A stretch of 64,000 bases of DNA from Octadecabacter antarcticus 307 (GCF_000155675.2 NC_020911.1:1416501-1480500); one strand, 5' to 3'; positions 42,671 through 52,319 are shown, counted from the stretch's first letter. A program made the numbers and translations. The notes: generated by a model not told the origin, from the sequence alone.

Positions 42671-44008
42671 ATGCCTGATGTTTTGATTAAGGGCGCTGTG
42701 GCGGTTTTGACCATGGATGATACGCGGCGTGAGCTGTCGGGTGCGGATGTGCTGATCCGTGACGGCGTGATTGCGGATGTTGGTGTCGGGCTGGAGGCTG
42801 GCGGGGCAGACGTCGTCCTTGCGACGGGCTGCGTCGTGACGCCGGGATTGGTGAACACGCACCACCATTTGTACCAAACACTGACGCGGGCTGTTCCCGG
42901 CGGGCAGGACGCGTTGCTGTTTGGCTGGTTGCAAACACTTTATCCTATTTGGGCGCGGTTTGGGCCTGAGGAGATGTATATCTCGGCACAGATCGGGCTT
43001 GCCGAGTTGGCCCTTTCGGGCTGCACGATGACATCGGACCATTTGTACCTGTTTCCGAATGGGTCGCGGTTGGACGACACGATTGCCGCTGCGGATGACG
43101 TTGGATTGCGGTTCCACCCGATGCGTGGCGCGATGAGTATTGGCGAAAGTGACGGCGGTTTGCCGCCGGATTCACTGGTCGAAAAAGAAGCGGCTATTCT
43201 TGAAGATTGCATCCGCGTCATCGACGCATTTCATGACCCAACTGAGGGTGCGATGGTGCGGATCGGTGTGGCACCGTGTTCGCCGTTTTCTGTTACCCGT
43301 GATCTGATGCGCAACGCGGCGATTTTGGCGCGCGACAAGGGTGTAATGCTGCATACGCATCTGGCGGAAAATGACGAAGATATTGCATATTCAATAGAAA
43401 AGTTTGGCTGTCGACCCGGGCAGTACGCTGAGGATTTGGGCTGGACGGGTCCGGACGTTTGGCATGCGCATTGTGTGAAACTGGACGGTCAAGAAATTGA
43501 TTTGTTTGCCAGATCAAAAACCGGCGTGGCGCATTGCCCCTGTTCCAACTGTCGTCTCGGATCAGGCATAGCGCCCGTGCGGGCCATGCGCGACGCAGGC
43601 GTGACGGTGGGTTTGGGGGTTGATGGATCGGCGTCCAATGACGGTGGATCTCTGGTCGGTGAGGCGCGACAAATGATGCTGTTGCAGCGGGTCGCAAACG
43701 GCGCGGATGCCATGTCATCGCGCGAGGCGTTGGAGGTCGCGACGCGCGGCGGGGCTGCGGTTTTGGGCCGCGATGATTGCGGGCAAATTGCAGTTGGCAA
43801 ACGAGCGGATATTGCGATTTGGGACGTGTCCGGTGTGCATAGCGCTGGATCTTGGGATGTTGGGGCGATCTTGCTCGCGGGCCCGACGTCTGTGCGCGAT
43901 TTGTTTGTCGAGGGGCGCCGTATCGTTGCGGATGGCCATGTGGTGAGCTTCGATCTTGCTAGCGCAATTGTGCGACAGGGGCAGCTGGTGCAAAAGTTGC
44001 AGGAATAA
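42671..44008 (+). CDS. 8-oxoguanine deaminase
   Basis: A 445-residue amidohydrolase-superfamily deaminase. Metal ligands are seen in NTHHHLYQ near residue 63, HTHLAEND near residue 232 and DGSASNDGG near residue 322, with WHAHCVKLD in between. The sequence follows the 8-oxoguanine deaminase/hydroxydechloroatrazine hydrolase group, which recycles oxidised guanine to urate. The start at 42671 has GAGGG ahead. Divergence across a CAP-domain gene from guaD at 44.5 kb suggests shared purine salvage or breakdown. Confidence 0.87.
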   Translation: MPDVLIKGAVAVLTMDDTRRELSGADVLIRDGVIADVGVGLEAGGADVVLATGCVVTPGLVNTHHHLYQTLTRAVPGGQDALLFGWLQTLYPIWARFGPEEMYISAQIGLAELALSGCTMTSDHLYLFPNGSRLDDTIAAADDVGLRFHPMRGAMSIGESDGGLPPDSLVEKEAAILEDCIRVIDAFHDPTEGAMVRIGVAPCSPFSVTRDLMRNAAILARDKGVMLHTHLAENDEDIAYSIEKFGCRPGQYAEDLGWTGPDVWHAHCVKLDGQEIDLFARSKTGVAHCPCSNCRLGSGIAPVRAMRDAGVTVGLGVDGSASNDGGSLVGEARQMMLLQRVANGADAMSSREALEVATRGGAAVLGRDDCGQIAVGKRADIAIWDVSGVHSAGSWDVGAILLAGPTSVRDLFVEGRRIVADGHVVSFDLASAIVRQGQLVQKLQE

Positions 44009-44029
44009 CTGACGCAGGGAAGTTTCGAG

Positions 44030-44527
44030 ATGATGCAGATTTTAAAGATGGTAGCAATTGGTGCGATCGTCTTGGCGTTTGCGGGCTGTCAGGAGACGCA
44101 AAGTCAAGCGGTTCAGGTAGCTAATCAGGGTCTCGCACAGATGATGGCGGCGTCCCAGATCACCGACACAATTGGCATGCTGTTGAACGGCGAACGGAGT
44201 GCGCGTGGCTTGTCCCTAGTGCGGCCGAGCGCGCAACTTGCTCGGGTTGCATTGGGGCATGCGCAAGACATGGAACAGCGCGATTTCTTTTCTCATGTGT
44301 CGTCCAACGGCAGGACATTGGCGGCCCGCGCGCGGGCTGCGGGTTACGGGTTTTGTTTCATCGCGGAGAACATCGCCCAAGGTCAGGATACTGTCGCAGA
44401 AGTCCACGTTGAATGGATGAATTCCCAAGGGCATCGCGACAACAATCTGTCGCCCAACGTGACCGAGTTCGGGATCGCCTTGGTCGATGACAGTTGGGTT
44501 TTGGTGTTGGGAAAGGACGGCTGCTAG
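44030..44527 (+). CDS. CAP-domain (SCP/PR-1) lipoprotein
   Basis: A 165-residue protein with a lipoprotein signal (AIVLAFAGCQE, lipobox FAGC near residue 20) and a CAP domain: LLNGERSARGLSLVRPSAQL, HAQDMEQRDFFSHVSSNGRT and AENIAQGQDTVAEVHVEWMN, SQGHRDNNLSPN. The domain binds lipids or acts in the cell envelope in other bacteria. It overlaps the convergent guaD by 4 bp at the 3' end and follows the 8-oxoguanine deaminase by 21 bp. Confidence 0.88.
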   Translation: MMQILKMVAIGAIVLAFAGCQETQSQAVQVANQGLAQMMAASQITDTIGMLLNGERSARGLSLVRPSAQLARVALGHAQDMEQRDFFSHVSSNGRTLAARARAAGYGFCFIAENIAQGQDTVAEVHVEWMNSQGHRDNNLSPNVTEFGIALVDDSWVLVLGKDGC

Positions 44528-45810
44528 ACCGCTTTTCCGGCTATGTAAACCTGCGCGATGGCACGGTCGTCTCCCATCATGATTGTCGGGAATAGTGCCT
44601 CCCAAAGCGTATCAGCGCGCGCGCTTCGCTGAGCAATTGCGGACGTCGACGCGAGGTTAAGAATGGCAATATCTGCCATTGCACCCACATTCAGTGACCC
44701 AATTTGCCCCGACATGTGCAGCGCTGATGCTGACCCTTCAGTGGCCAACCACATCAACTGTGCGGGGTGCATGGCGGTGCCGCGCAATTGCGCGACTTCA
44801 TAGGCTGCGGCCATGGTGCGCAGCATTGAAAATGAAGAACCGCCGCCTGTATCCGTGGCCAGCCCAGTGCGGATGCCGCGCTCTTTCAGGCCCGCCATGT
44901 CAAACAGACCGGACCCGATAAATGTGTTTGATGTTGGGCAATGGACGACTGCCGCTTTTATTTCTGCCAATCGATCGATCTCGCGGGGTTCAAGGTGGAT
45001 CGCGTGGCCGTAAAGCCCACGTTCACCCAGCAGACCAAACTTTTCGTAGGTATCCAAATAATCGCGGGTATCAGGAAATAAGCCACGTACCCAGTCAATT
45101 TCATCGAGCTGTTCGGACAGATGGGTTTGCATCAAGACATCAGGGTGTTCGGCCCAAAGTGCGCCCAATGCCGCCAGTTGGTCTGGTGTAGACGTGGGTG
45201 AAAAACGTGGCGTAATTGCATAGGTGATACGGTCCCTCCCGTGCCACTTTTCCAGAAGCGCTTTGCTATCGTCATAAGCGGTTTTTGCGGTGTCACGCAG
45301 CCCGTCGGGGGCGTTGCGATCCATGCAGGTTTTACCGCCAACGACGGCCATTCCACGCGCGCTTGCCGCTTCGAAATAGGCGTCAACGCTGCCCGAGTGG
45401 ATCGTGCAAAAGCTGGTCAATGTGGTTGTGCCGTTGGCCAACGCCAAATCCAGTGTGCGGCCCGCGATTTGGTCTGCATAGGCGCGGTCGGCGAACTTCA
45501 TTTCTTCAGGGAAGGTATAGGTGTTCAGCCAATCGATCAGCCGCTTGCCCCATGACGCGATCATCGCGGTTTGCGGATAATGCATATGGGCGTCCACAAA
45601 GCCTGCCGTGATCAGGTGGTCACCATGATCTGTCACTGTGGCAGTCGGGTTGTCGCGACGAAGGTCATCGGCCTCACCCACCGCTGCGATGCGTCCATCG
45701 CGCAGTAATACACCGCCACGCGCGCTGACATGTGCGGCCGCTTCGAGACTGGTGGCAAATGGATCACCGCAGAACCGCAAAGTTTGGCCGAGGAGGAGTT
45801 GATCTGTCAT
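44524..45810 (-). CDS. guaD: guanine deaminase
   Basis: A 428-residue amidohydrolase that converts guanine to xanthine. Motifs: the first metal ligands in FVDAHMHYPQT near residue 73, HLSEQLDEIDW near residue 233, GHAIHLEPREID near residue 268, and TDTGGGSSFSM near residue 318. Length matches the family. It converges with the CAP gene, and with the upstream 8-oxoguanine deaminase forms a pair of purine deaminases on opposite strands. Confidence 0.93.
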   Translation of the reverse strand: MTDQLLLGQTLRFCGDPFATSLEAAAHVSARGGVLLRDGRIAAVGEADDLRRDNPTATVTDHGDHLITAGFVDAHMHYPQTAMIASWGKRLIDWLNTYTFPEEMKFADRAYADQIAGRTLDLALANGTTTLTSFCTIHSGSVDAYFEAASARGMAVVGGKTCMDRNAPDGLRDTAKTAYDDSKALLEKWHGRDRITYAITPRFSPTSTPDQLAALGALWAEHPDVLMQTHLSEQLDEIDWVRGLFPDTRDYLDTYEKFGLLGERGLYGHAIHLEPREIDRLAEIKAAVVHCPTSNTFIGSGLFDMAGLKERGIRTGLATDTGGGSSFSMLRTMAAAYEVAQLRGTAMHPAQLMWLATEGSASALHMSGQIGSLNVGAMADIAILNLASTSAIAQRSARADTLWEALFPTIMMGDDRAIAQVYIAGKAV

Positions 45811-45927
45811 ACGCCATCCCTACCCGCACGGCAGCATCGGGTAAAGCGTCAGGTAAATCGCCAAAACATTGATGATCGCTTGAGGGCTGGCGGCATATAG
45901 ATATGCTGCGCGGTAATAGGGGGCCTT

Positions 45928-47316
45928 ATGGCAGACTCAGCAGACATCATCGAAGACGAAGACGACGAAGACGACGAAGGCCTGCCAAGACGCTTGGTCG
46001 CGGCGGTTCTTGATGCTGTTGCCAGCCAGAATGTTGCAACCCTTGACGCGCTTCTTAACCCACTTCACGCCGCCGACATTGCCGACCTTTTGGAACAAAT
46101 CGACCAGCGTGATCGCGCGACACTCCTGTTTCTTTGGCGCGATGGTATTGACGGTGAAATCCTGTCGGAGTTGGGCGACGATCTACGCTCCGAAGTCATT
46201 GATCTGTTGGGGCCAGCCGAACTGGCTGACGCGGTTCGTGATCTTGAATCCGATGACGTGGTCGATCTGGTCGAAGACCTTGGCGTGGACCAACAAGAAC
46301 AGGTTTTGGACGCACTTGATGCGGGCAACCGTGTTGCTGTTGAAAGGGCGTTGGCCTACCCGGACGAATCTGCTGGCCGACTTATGCAGACAGAAGTCGT
46401 GCGCGCGCCGTCCCACTGGACAGTAGGCGAAACGATTGATTTTCTGCGGGCAAGCGATGATCTGCCGGAACAATTCTACCATGTGATCCTGGTCGATCCG
46501 CGTATGAAACCTGTGGGTTATGTCACCCTTGGGCGACTCTTGGGCACGCCGCGCGCGATCCATCTGACCGAACTGATGGAGGATAGTTTTCGCACGTTTC
46601 GCGTCGATCAGGACGAAGAAGATATCGCCTATGCGTTCAACCAATACCACCTGATTTCAGCGCCCGTCGTGGATGAAGACGACCGTTTGGTCGGTGTGAT
46701 CACTATTGATGATGCGATGATCGTGCTGGATGACGAACACGAAGAAGACATCCTGCGCCTTGCGGGTGTGGACGGTGAATCCAGCCTGACCGACAAGGTC
46801 ATCGCGACCACGCGGCGCCGCTTTCCGTGGCTCGCCGTGAACCTTGTGACGGCGATTTTTGCGTCGCTGGTGATTTCGATGTTCGAAGAAACGATCTCGA
46901 CCCTTGTGGCGCTGGCTGTGTTGATGCCGATCGTGGCGTCCATGGGGGGCAATGCAGGCACGCAAAGCCTGACCGTTGCCGTGCGATCCATCGCGACCAA
47001 AGACCTGACAGGCGCCAACGTCTGGCGGGTTATTCGCCGTGAAGTGTTGGTGGGTTTGGTCAACGGCGTGATCTTTGCTGTGACGATGGGGATTGTGGGT
47101 TGGGTCTGGTTTGGCGCACCGATGCTGGGTCTGGTGATTGCGATTGCCATGGTCATCAACATGGTTGTTGCGGGCCTTGCGGGCACGGCGATTCCCGTTG
47201 TGCTTGAAAAGATTGGCGTCGACCCGGCACTTGCGTCTGGTGCGTTTGTGACAACAGTGACCGACGTGGTCGGGTTCTTTGCCTTCCTTGGGCTGGCCGC
47301 TGTGATGCTGCTATGA
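45928..47316 (+). CDS. mgtE: magnesium transporter MgtE
   Basis: A 462-residue MgtE-family transporter. An acidic N-terminal tail (EDEDDEDDEGLP) precedes the helical N domain (DIADLLEQIDQRDRATLL), the two CBS motifs (PVGYVTLGRLLGTPRAIHL and LVGVITIDDAMIVL), then five transmembrane helices with GGNAGTQSLTVAVRS. The cytoplasmic domains gate the channel in response to magnesium. Its stop overlaps the following 5-FCL start by 4 bp. Confidence 0.93.
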   Translation: MADSADIIEDEDDEDDEGLPRRLVAAVLDAVASQNVATLDALLNPLHAADIADLLEQIDQRDRATLLFLWRDGIDGEILSELGDDLRSEVIDLLGPAELADAVRDLESDDVVDLVEDLGVDQQEQVLDALDAGNRVAVERALAYPDESAGRLMQTEVVRAPSHWTVGETIDFLRASDDLPEQFYHVILVDPRMKPVGYVTLGRLLGTPRAIHLTELMEDSFRTFRVDQDEEDIAYAFNQYHLISAPVVDEDDRLVGVITIDDAMIVLDDEHEEDILRLAGVDGESSLTDKVIATTRRRFPWLAVNLVTAIFASLVISMFEETISTLVALAVLMPIVASMGGNAGTQSLTVAVRSIATKDLTGANVWRVIRREVLVGLVNGVIFAVTMGIVGWVWFGAPMLGLVIAIAMVINMVVAGLAGTAIPVVLEKIGVDPALASGAFVTTVTDVVGFFAFLGLAAVMLL

Positions 47317-47903
47317 CGCTGCCTAAATCGACGCCTACATCGTTGGCGCAACGCAAAGACGCCGCGCGCAAGGCAGCATTTGCGGCGCGCCACACCGCCC
47401 ACAAAGCTGGCGAAAACGCCCGCATGGCGCAGGCAGGCTACCTGTCGTCGGTTCTGGCCAAATACCGCGGCGTACCGCTGGCAGGATATGCGCAGATGCG
47501 TACTGAAATTGACCCGACAGCGGCGATGGAAGAAGCCAGCGCGCACGGACCTGTTTGCTTACCGGTGATCCTCGCCCCGGCCACACCGCTAAAATTTCGC
47601 GTTTGGACGCCGGATTGTGTCATGGAGGCTGGGGCGTTTGGGGCCAAGATACCAATCATAGGCGACTGGATCACGCCAGAAATCCTCATCGTGCCGCTGC
47701 TGGCGTTTTCGCGCAGCGGTGGGCGGTTGGGCTATGGTGGTGGGTTTTATGATCGCACGCTCGAAGGTCTGCGCGCACATCGGCCCACGATTGCCATCGG
47801 GTTTGGGTATTCTGCACAAGAAATGCCGGATCTACCGTTGGAACTGACTGACCAGCCGTTGGACTTGATCGTCACCGAAACCGGTATCATAGACCTCTCT
47901 TAA
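47313..47903 (+). CDS. 5-formyltetrahydrofolate cyclo-ligase
   Basis: A 196-residue enzyme that uses ATP to convert 5-formyl-THF to 5,10-methenyl-THF. The C-terminal signature GGRLGYGGGFYDRTLEGLR near residue 140 is clear, and RKDAARKAAFAARHTA opens the protein. It overlaps mgtE by 4 bp and precedes ymdB by about 100 bp, with a composite intergenic element between. Confidence 0.93.
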   Translation: MTLPKSTPTSLAQRKDAARKAAFAARHTAHKAGENARMAQAGYLSSVLAKYRGVPLAGYAQMRTEIDPTAAMEEASAHGPVCLPVILAPATPLKFRVWTPDCVMEAGAFGAKIPIIGDWITPEILIVPLLAFSRSGGRLGYGGGFYDRTLEGLRAHRPTIAIGFGYSAQEMPDLPLELTDQPLDLIVTETGIIDLS

Positions 47904-47907
47904 ACTC

Positions 47908-47959
47908 ACCTTTGCTCAAAAAATACCGCTGGAGAGGTCGAAGGACGGGGCAGAGCCCC
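47908..47959 (-). repeat. composite intergenic element
   Basis: Read on the minus strand: GGGGCTCTGCCCC palindrome, hairpin GTCC-TTC-GAC, CTCTCCAGC, then GGTATTTTTTGAGCAAAGG. Same order as at 37.6 and 42.5 kb, here between the 5-FCL and ymdB genes. Confidence 0.75.
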
Positions 47960-48004
47960 ACTCTGCTCTTGCAAGATGCGCAGCCCCTTGGAATACCCCA
48001 CCCC

Positions 48005-48832
48005 ATGAAAATACTCTTTCTTGGCGACGTCATGGGTCGGTCTGGCCGCACTGGAATCATCGAACGGCTCGGCAAGCTGCGCGAGGATTGGAAGCTCGAC
48101 TTTGTCGTGGTGAACGGTGAGAACGCCAGCAATGGTGCAGGGCTGACCACCGCCCATGCCAAGGCTTTGCTAGACGCTGGCGCGGATGTTTTGACGCTGG
48201 GCGATCATGCGTTTGATCAAAAAGACATGTTGCAGTTCTGCGAAGTAGAGCCGCGCATCATTCGCCCGCTCAACTTTTCCAAGGCGGCCCCCGGTAAAGG
48301 CGCTAGGGTGTTTGAGGCATCGCGTGGGCGCAAAGTGCTGGTGGCGCAGGCGTTGGGCCAAGTGTTCATGAAACGCCCCTTTGATGATCCGTTTTCTGCC
48401 GTGGAAACTGTGTTGAGATCGCATCCCTTGGGCGGGGCGGTGAATGCCAGCCTGATTGACATCCACTGCGAAGCCACGTCCGAAAAGATGGCGATGGGGC
48501 ATTACTGTGATGGCCGTGCCAGCATCGTTGTCGGCACCCACACCCATGTGCCCACATCCGATACGATGATCTTGCCGGGTGGTACGGCGTTTCAATCTGA
48601 TGCTGGGATGTGCGGTGATTACAATTCGGTCATCGGCATGGACAAGGCCGAACCACTGCGTCGCTTCATCACCGGAATGCCCAAAGCGCGTTTTGAACCC
48701 GCCAACGGTGAGGCTACTTTGTCTGGCATCTACGTCGAGACTGATGATCGCACAGGCAAAGCCAACCGCGTAGAAGCGGTTCGTCAGGGCGGTCGGCTTA
48801 GCCAGCAGGGTCCCGACGGATCTTTGGCATGA
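48005..48832 (+). CDS. ymdB: YmdB-family metallophosphoesterase
   Basis: A 275-residue protein of the YmdB/TIGR00282 group, cyclic-nucleotide phosphodiesterase-like. Metal ligands: GDVMGRSGR near residue 7, NGENASNGAGLT near residue 37, GDHAFDQKDM near residue 65, and HTHVPTSDTM near residue 177. The start at 48005 is the first Met that gives the MKILFLGDV family start. The transporter gene after it overlaps by 4 bp. Confidence 0.93.
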   Translation: MKILFLGDVMGRSGRTGIIERLGKLREDWKLDFVVVNGENASNGAGLTTAHAKALLDAGADVLTLGDHAFDQKDMLQFCEVEPRIIRPLNFSKAAPGKGARVFEASRGRKVLVAQALGQVFMKRPFDDPFSAVETVLRSHPLGGAVNASLIDIHCEATSEKMAMGHYCDGRASIVVGTHTHVPTSDTMILPGGTAFQSDAGMCGDYNSVIGMDKAEPLRRFITGMPKARFEPANGEATLSGIYVETDDRTGKANRVEAVRQGGRLSQQGPDGSLA

Positions 48833-49746
48833 CACGCGACGCAGCGTTGCCTTGGCTGGCGCTGGTGGTGTTTGGTGCGGGGTGGGGATTGATGCAGCCG
48901 ATGACCAAAATCGCGGTGGACGGCGGGTTTGAACCGTTCGGTATTATGGTCTGGCAGGGCATTGTGACGCTTTGTCTTGCGGGCGCGCTCGCGGCCCGCA
49001 AAGGTCTGCCCAAGGGCGGTGCTCAATGGCTGTTTTGCGGCCAGATCGCGCTGCTTGGCACCTTGATCCCGCATTTCGCCAGCTTTACCGCAATCGCCTA
49101 TCTTCCTGCCGGCCTTGTTGCCATCATCATGGCGTTGATCCCGATTTTCGCGCTTATCTTGGGTGCGTTGGTCGGGTGTGAGGTCCTAACCCCGCTGCGT
49201 ATCACCGGTGTTTTAATGGGACTGGGCGCGATGGCGTTAATCGCTGCCACCCGTGGCGCGGTCGGGTCTGGACCACTTTGGGCTGTGGCAGTCGCTGCGA
49301 TTGCACCGCTGTGTTACGCGATTAATTCCACGATCACCGTAACCCGCGGCATGGGCGGACTGCATCCTTTGCAAGCCTACGCGGGCGCGGCCATGATTTT
49401 CTTGCCGATTTCATTGGTGTCAGCGGCCTCGAGTGGCCAGTTACGCGGCGTTGGTGTCGATATTGTTTGCTTTGCGGTGCTTGCCAGTGCCGTGGGACAT
49501 ACGTTGATCTACGCGGACTATCTTTGGTTACTGACCCGTTCTGGTGCGGTGTTTGCCAGCCAAACGGCCTATCTCGTTACGGGATTTGGCGACATCTGGT
49601 TGATGTTGATCTTGGGCGAACGCTATTCGGGCTGGGTCTGGATTGCGCTGGCGCTGATGCTCGCGGGTCTGACGTTGGTCCGCCCTGCCGCGGCCCGGCG
49701 TCAAACGGGACTTGCGCAGGCCCGCGCACCACGCGACACTTCATAG
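48829..49746 (+). CDS. EamA/DMT family transporter
   Basis: A 305-residue protein with about ten transmembrane helices in two EamA repeats (KIAVDGGFEPFGIMVWQGIV, AIAYLPAGLVAIIMALIPIF; second repeat SQTAYLVTGFGDIWLMLIL). The substrate is unknown. It overlaps ymdB by 4 bp and precedes an SLC13-type carrier by about 20 bp, so all are on one possible transcript. Confidence 0.88.
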   Translation: MTRDAALPWLALVVFGAGWGLMQPMTKIAVDGGFEPFGIMVWQGIVTLCLAGALAARKGLPKGGAQWLFCGQIALLGTLIPHFASFTAIAYLPAGLVAIIMALIPIFALILGALVGCEVLTPLRITGVLMGLGAMALIAATRGAVGSGPLWAVAVAAIAPLCYAINSTITVTRGMGGLHPLQAYAGAAMIFLPISLVSAASSGQLRGVGVDIVCFAVLASAVGHTLIYADYLWLLTRSGAVFASQTAYLVTGFGDIWLMLILGERYSGWVWIALALMLAGLTLVRPAAARRQTGLAQARAPRDTS

Positions 49747-49768
49747 AACCAACCAAGGGACCGCAAAC

Positions 49769-51550
49769 GTGGTTGAAATATTCGCACTTTCACAGAACGG
49801 CCAAGCGATCGCCACCCTGAGCGTGGTGGCGATCATGTTCGTGCTGTTTTTACGCGAAACCTACCCCACTGAGGTGGTCGCGCTGGCCGGTGCTGCAGTC
49901 ATGTTGGCCCTTGGTGTGCTGCCGTATGCAAACGCGCAGGCAGTGTTACAAAATTCGGCCCCGTGGACGATTGCGGCGATGTTCATCGTGATGGGCGCGC
50001 TGGTGCGCACGGGGGCGTTGGACGTGCTGACGCGATTGGCCGAACGTTATGCACGCACGCATCCCAAAACCGCCATCGTGGGGGTGATTTTGGCCGTCAT
50101 GGGGGCGTCCGCAATTATGAACAACACGCCCGTGGTGGTCGTTATGATCCCTGTTGTCGTGCAACTGAGCAAAACCCTTGGAACCAAGGCGTCCAAGCTA
50201 CTGATTCCGCTCAGTTACGCTGCGATCATGGGCGGCTCGCTGACGCTGATCGGTACGTCAACGAACTTGTTGGTGGACGGTGTAGCACGCAGCCAAGGGC
50301 TGGCGCCGTTTGGCATATTCGAGATTTTGCCCATCGGTCTGGTCGTTTGCGCGTGGGGGTTGATCTACATGGGCCTTTTTGCCCCGCGGCTTTTGCCAGA
50401 CCGCGACAGTATGGCCAACATGCTGTCGGATCGATCCAAGATGAAATTTTTCACCGAGGCCGTAATTCCGTCTGACAGCAACCTGATTGGGCGCGATGTG
50501 CTGGACGTGCGCCTGTTTAAACGCGACGGCGTGCGGTTGGTCGACGTGGTGCGCGGCGATGCATCGCTGCGCCGCAATCTTAAAACTGTTCAGCTGGCCG
50601 TGGGTGATCGCGTCGTGTTGCGCACCGAAATGACCGAATTGTTGTCTCTGCAAAAGACCAAGGATCTGCGCCGCGTCGATCAGGTGTCAGCTGTTGAAAC
50701 ACAAACGGTCGAGGTTTTGATTACACCGGGCTGCAAGATGGTTGGACGGGCGATGGCGTCTCTGCGGTTGCGGCGCCGCTACGGTGTTTACGTGCTGGCC
50801 GTGCATCGGCGCAACCAGAACATCGGTAGCAATCTGGACTCTCTGGTGGTGCGCGTGGGCGACACGCTGTTGCTTGAAGGTGCGCCAGAGGACATTGCCC
50901 GCCTCGCCACAGAGATGGACATGGTTGACGTGTCCCAACCGTCCGCACGGGCGTTCCGGCGCGGGCATGCCCCGATTGCCATCGCGGCATTGATCGGCAT
51001 CGTGACGCTGGCCGCATTGAATGTCGCCCCCATCCTGATGCTGGCGGTGATTGCCGTCGCCGTTGTTTTGCTGACTGGGTGCATAGACGCGGACGAAGCG
51101 TTCAGTTTCATCGACGGGCGATTGCTGGCGTTGATATTCTCGATGCTGGCCGTGGGGGCGGCGTTGCAGAATTCTGGTGCCGTGTCGCTGATTGTTGATG
51201 CGATATCGCCTAGTTTGGATGGGTTGCCACCGTTCCTCCTGATTTTCTGCGTGTTCCTGCTGACGACGATCCTGACCGAGATCGTGTCAAACAACGCGGT
51301 TGCGGTGATCATGACGCCGATAGCGATCTCCCTCGCGACGGCTTTGGGGGTTGATGCGCGCCCGCTGGTGGTGGCGGTGATGATCGCGGCGTCTTGCGCG
51401 TTTGCCACGCCCATTGGCTATCAGACCAATACGCTGGTTTATGGCCCCGGTGGCTATAAATTCAGCGATTTCATGCGCGTGGGTATACCGCTGAACCTGT
51501 CGATGAGCGTGATCGCCTCGGCGATGATCCCGCTGATTTGGCCGCTTTAG
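49769..51550 (+). CDS. SLC13-family permease with two TrkA-C domains
   Basis: A 593-residue permease with an N-terminal helical half (TLSVVAIMFVLFLRETYPTE, MGASAIMNNTPVVVVMIPVV, ending LLPDRDSMA), two central TrkA-C/RCK-like soluble domains (SNLIGRDVLDVRLFKRDGVR and GCKMVGRAMASLRLRRRYGV), and a C-terminal helical half ending NTLVYGPGGYKFSDFMRVG. Substrates of this family are divalent anions such as sulfate or dicarboxylates. GTG at 49769 is chosen because AAGGGA precedes it and it starts right at the family N terminus. Confidence 0.88.
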   Translation: MVEIFALSQNGQAIATLSVVAIMFVLFLRETYPTEVVALAGAAVMLALGVLPYANAQAVLQNSAPWTIAAMFIVMGALVRTGALDVLTRLAERYARTHPKTAIVGVILAVMGASAIMNNTPVVVVMIPVVVQLSKTLGTKASKLLIPLSYAAIMGGSLTLIGTSTNLLVDGVARSQGLAPFGIFEILPIGLVVCAWGLIYMGLFAPRLLPDRDSMANMLSDRSKMKFFTEAVIPSDSNLIGRDVLDVRLFKRDGVRLVDVVRGDASLRRNLKTVQLAVGDRVVLRTEMTELLSLQKTKDLRRVDQVSAVETQTVEVLITPGCKMVGRAMASLRLRRRYGVYVLAVHRRNQNIGSNLDSLVVRVGDTLLLEGAPEDIARLATEMDMVDVSQPSARAFRRGHAPIAIAALIGIVTLAALNVAPILMLAVIAVAVVLLTGCIDADEAFSFIDGRLLALIFSMLAVGAALQNSGAVSLIVDAISPSLDGLPPFLLIFCVFLLTTILTEIVSNNAVAVIMTPIAISLATALGVDARPLVVAVMIAASCAFATPIGYQTNTLVYGPGGYKFSDFMRVGIPLNLSMSVIASAMIPLIWPL

Positions 51551-52278
51551 CGATACCGCGTCACAAATCGGCGCAAAATATCGGCGGGGACGCTGACGTT
51601 TGCGGCTTTGACCATGGTCGTCAACGCCTCTGCTTCGTTTGGTGGAAAGTAGCCTTTGTCTTTATAGATACGGATGCGCGTGGCAAAGCCTGCGCCGTCG
51701 GCTTCGGGGTGGAATTGCGTCGCGTAGACGTTTGATTTGTGACGGATCATCTGGAACGGGCAAACATCGCCGGACAGCAGGTGGACAGTGTCGGTGGGCA
51801 GGTTTTGCACGGCCTCTTTATGGCCCACAAATGCGTCGAATTCGCTGGGTAAACCGTGCAGCAGCGGGTCGTGTTTGCCGTCTGGCGTGACCGTGCAGGT
51901 GGCCGCACTGACGGGTTCGCCGTAACTGTCTTTCGACACCTCTGCACCGAGGTGATGCGCGAGGATGCCGATGCCGTAACAACAGCCCATAAACGGCAAG
52001 TCGTGGTTGGTGATTTGGGGCATCAGCGACAGGCACGCGGCCTCTGCGCGGGCGTCTATCGCGGTCTTGTCTTCGGGCGCGTCAGACACGCAGCCGGGGC
52101 CACCACCAACGATGGTGCCAGCGTAGTGTGTCAGATCGATGTCTGGCAGCGCGTCGCGATCAAGGCGGATGCGGCGGGTTTGATCCACCGTGAGCCCGCC
52201 TTTGCGCAGAATGGCACTGTATTCATCGTTCGATGCTTCGGTTTCGGGACGCAGTTGCAGGATCAGAAATGGTTTCAA
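51547..52278 (-). CDS. class I glutamine amidotransferase-like protein
   Basis: A 243-residue GATase1. Nucleophile region FMGCCYGIGIL near residue 98 fits GxCxG, but the usual Gln or His two residues on is Gly. The His-Glu dyad is in ATQFHPEADGAGF near residue 192. THYAGTIVGGGPGCVSD and VGHKEAVQNLPTDTVHLL are typical of a stand-alone subgroup related to GMP synthetase's amidotransferase. It lies between two SLC13 carriers, converging with the first by 4 bp overlap. The acceptor reaction is unknown. Confidence 0.85.
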   Translation of the reverse strand: MKPFLILQLRPETEASNDEYSAILRKGGLTVDQTRRIRLDRDALPDIDLTHYAGTIVGGGPGCVSDAPEDKTAIDARAEAACLSLMPQITNHDLPFMGCCYGIGILAHHLGAEVSKDSYGEPVSAATCTVTPDGKHDPLLHGLPSEFDAFVGHKEAVQNLPTDTVHLLSGDVCPFQMIRHKSNVYATQFHPEADGAGFATRIRIYKDKGYFPPNEAEALTTMVKAANVSVPADILRRFVTRYR

Positions 52279-52319
52279 GAAGAGGACCTTCCGGGGGAGT
52301 TGTATTGGCCAAGATGAAG

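Noticed and set aside
45811..45927. A magnesium riboswitch upstream of mgtE.
   Set aside because: The 117 bp spacer shows no M-box-like helices and is too short for one.
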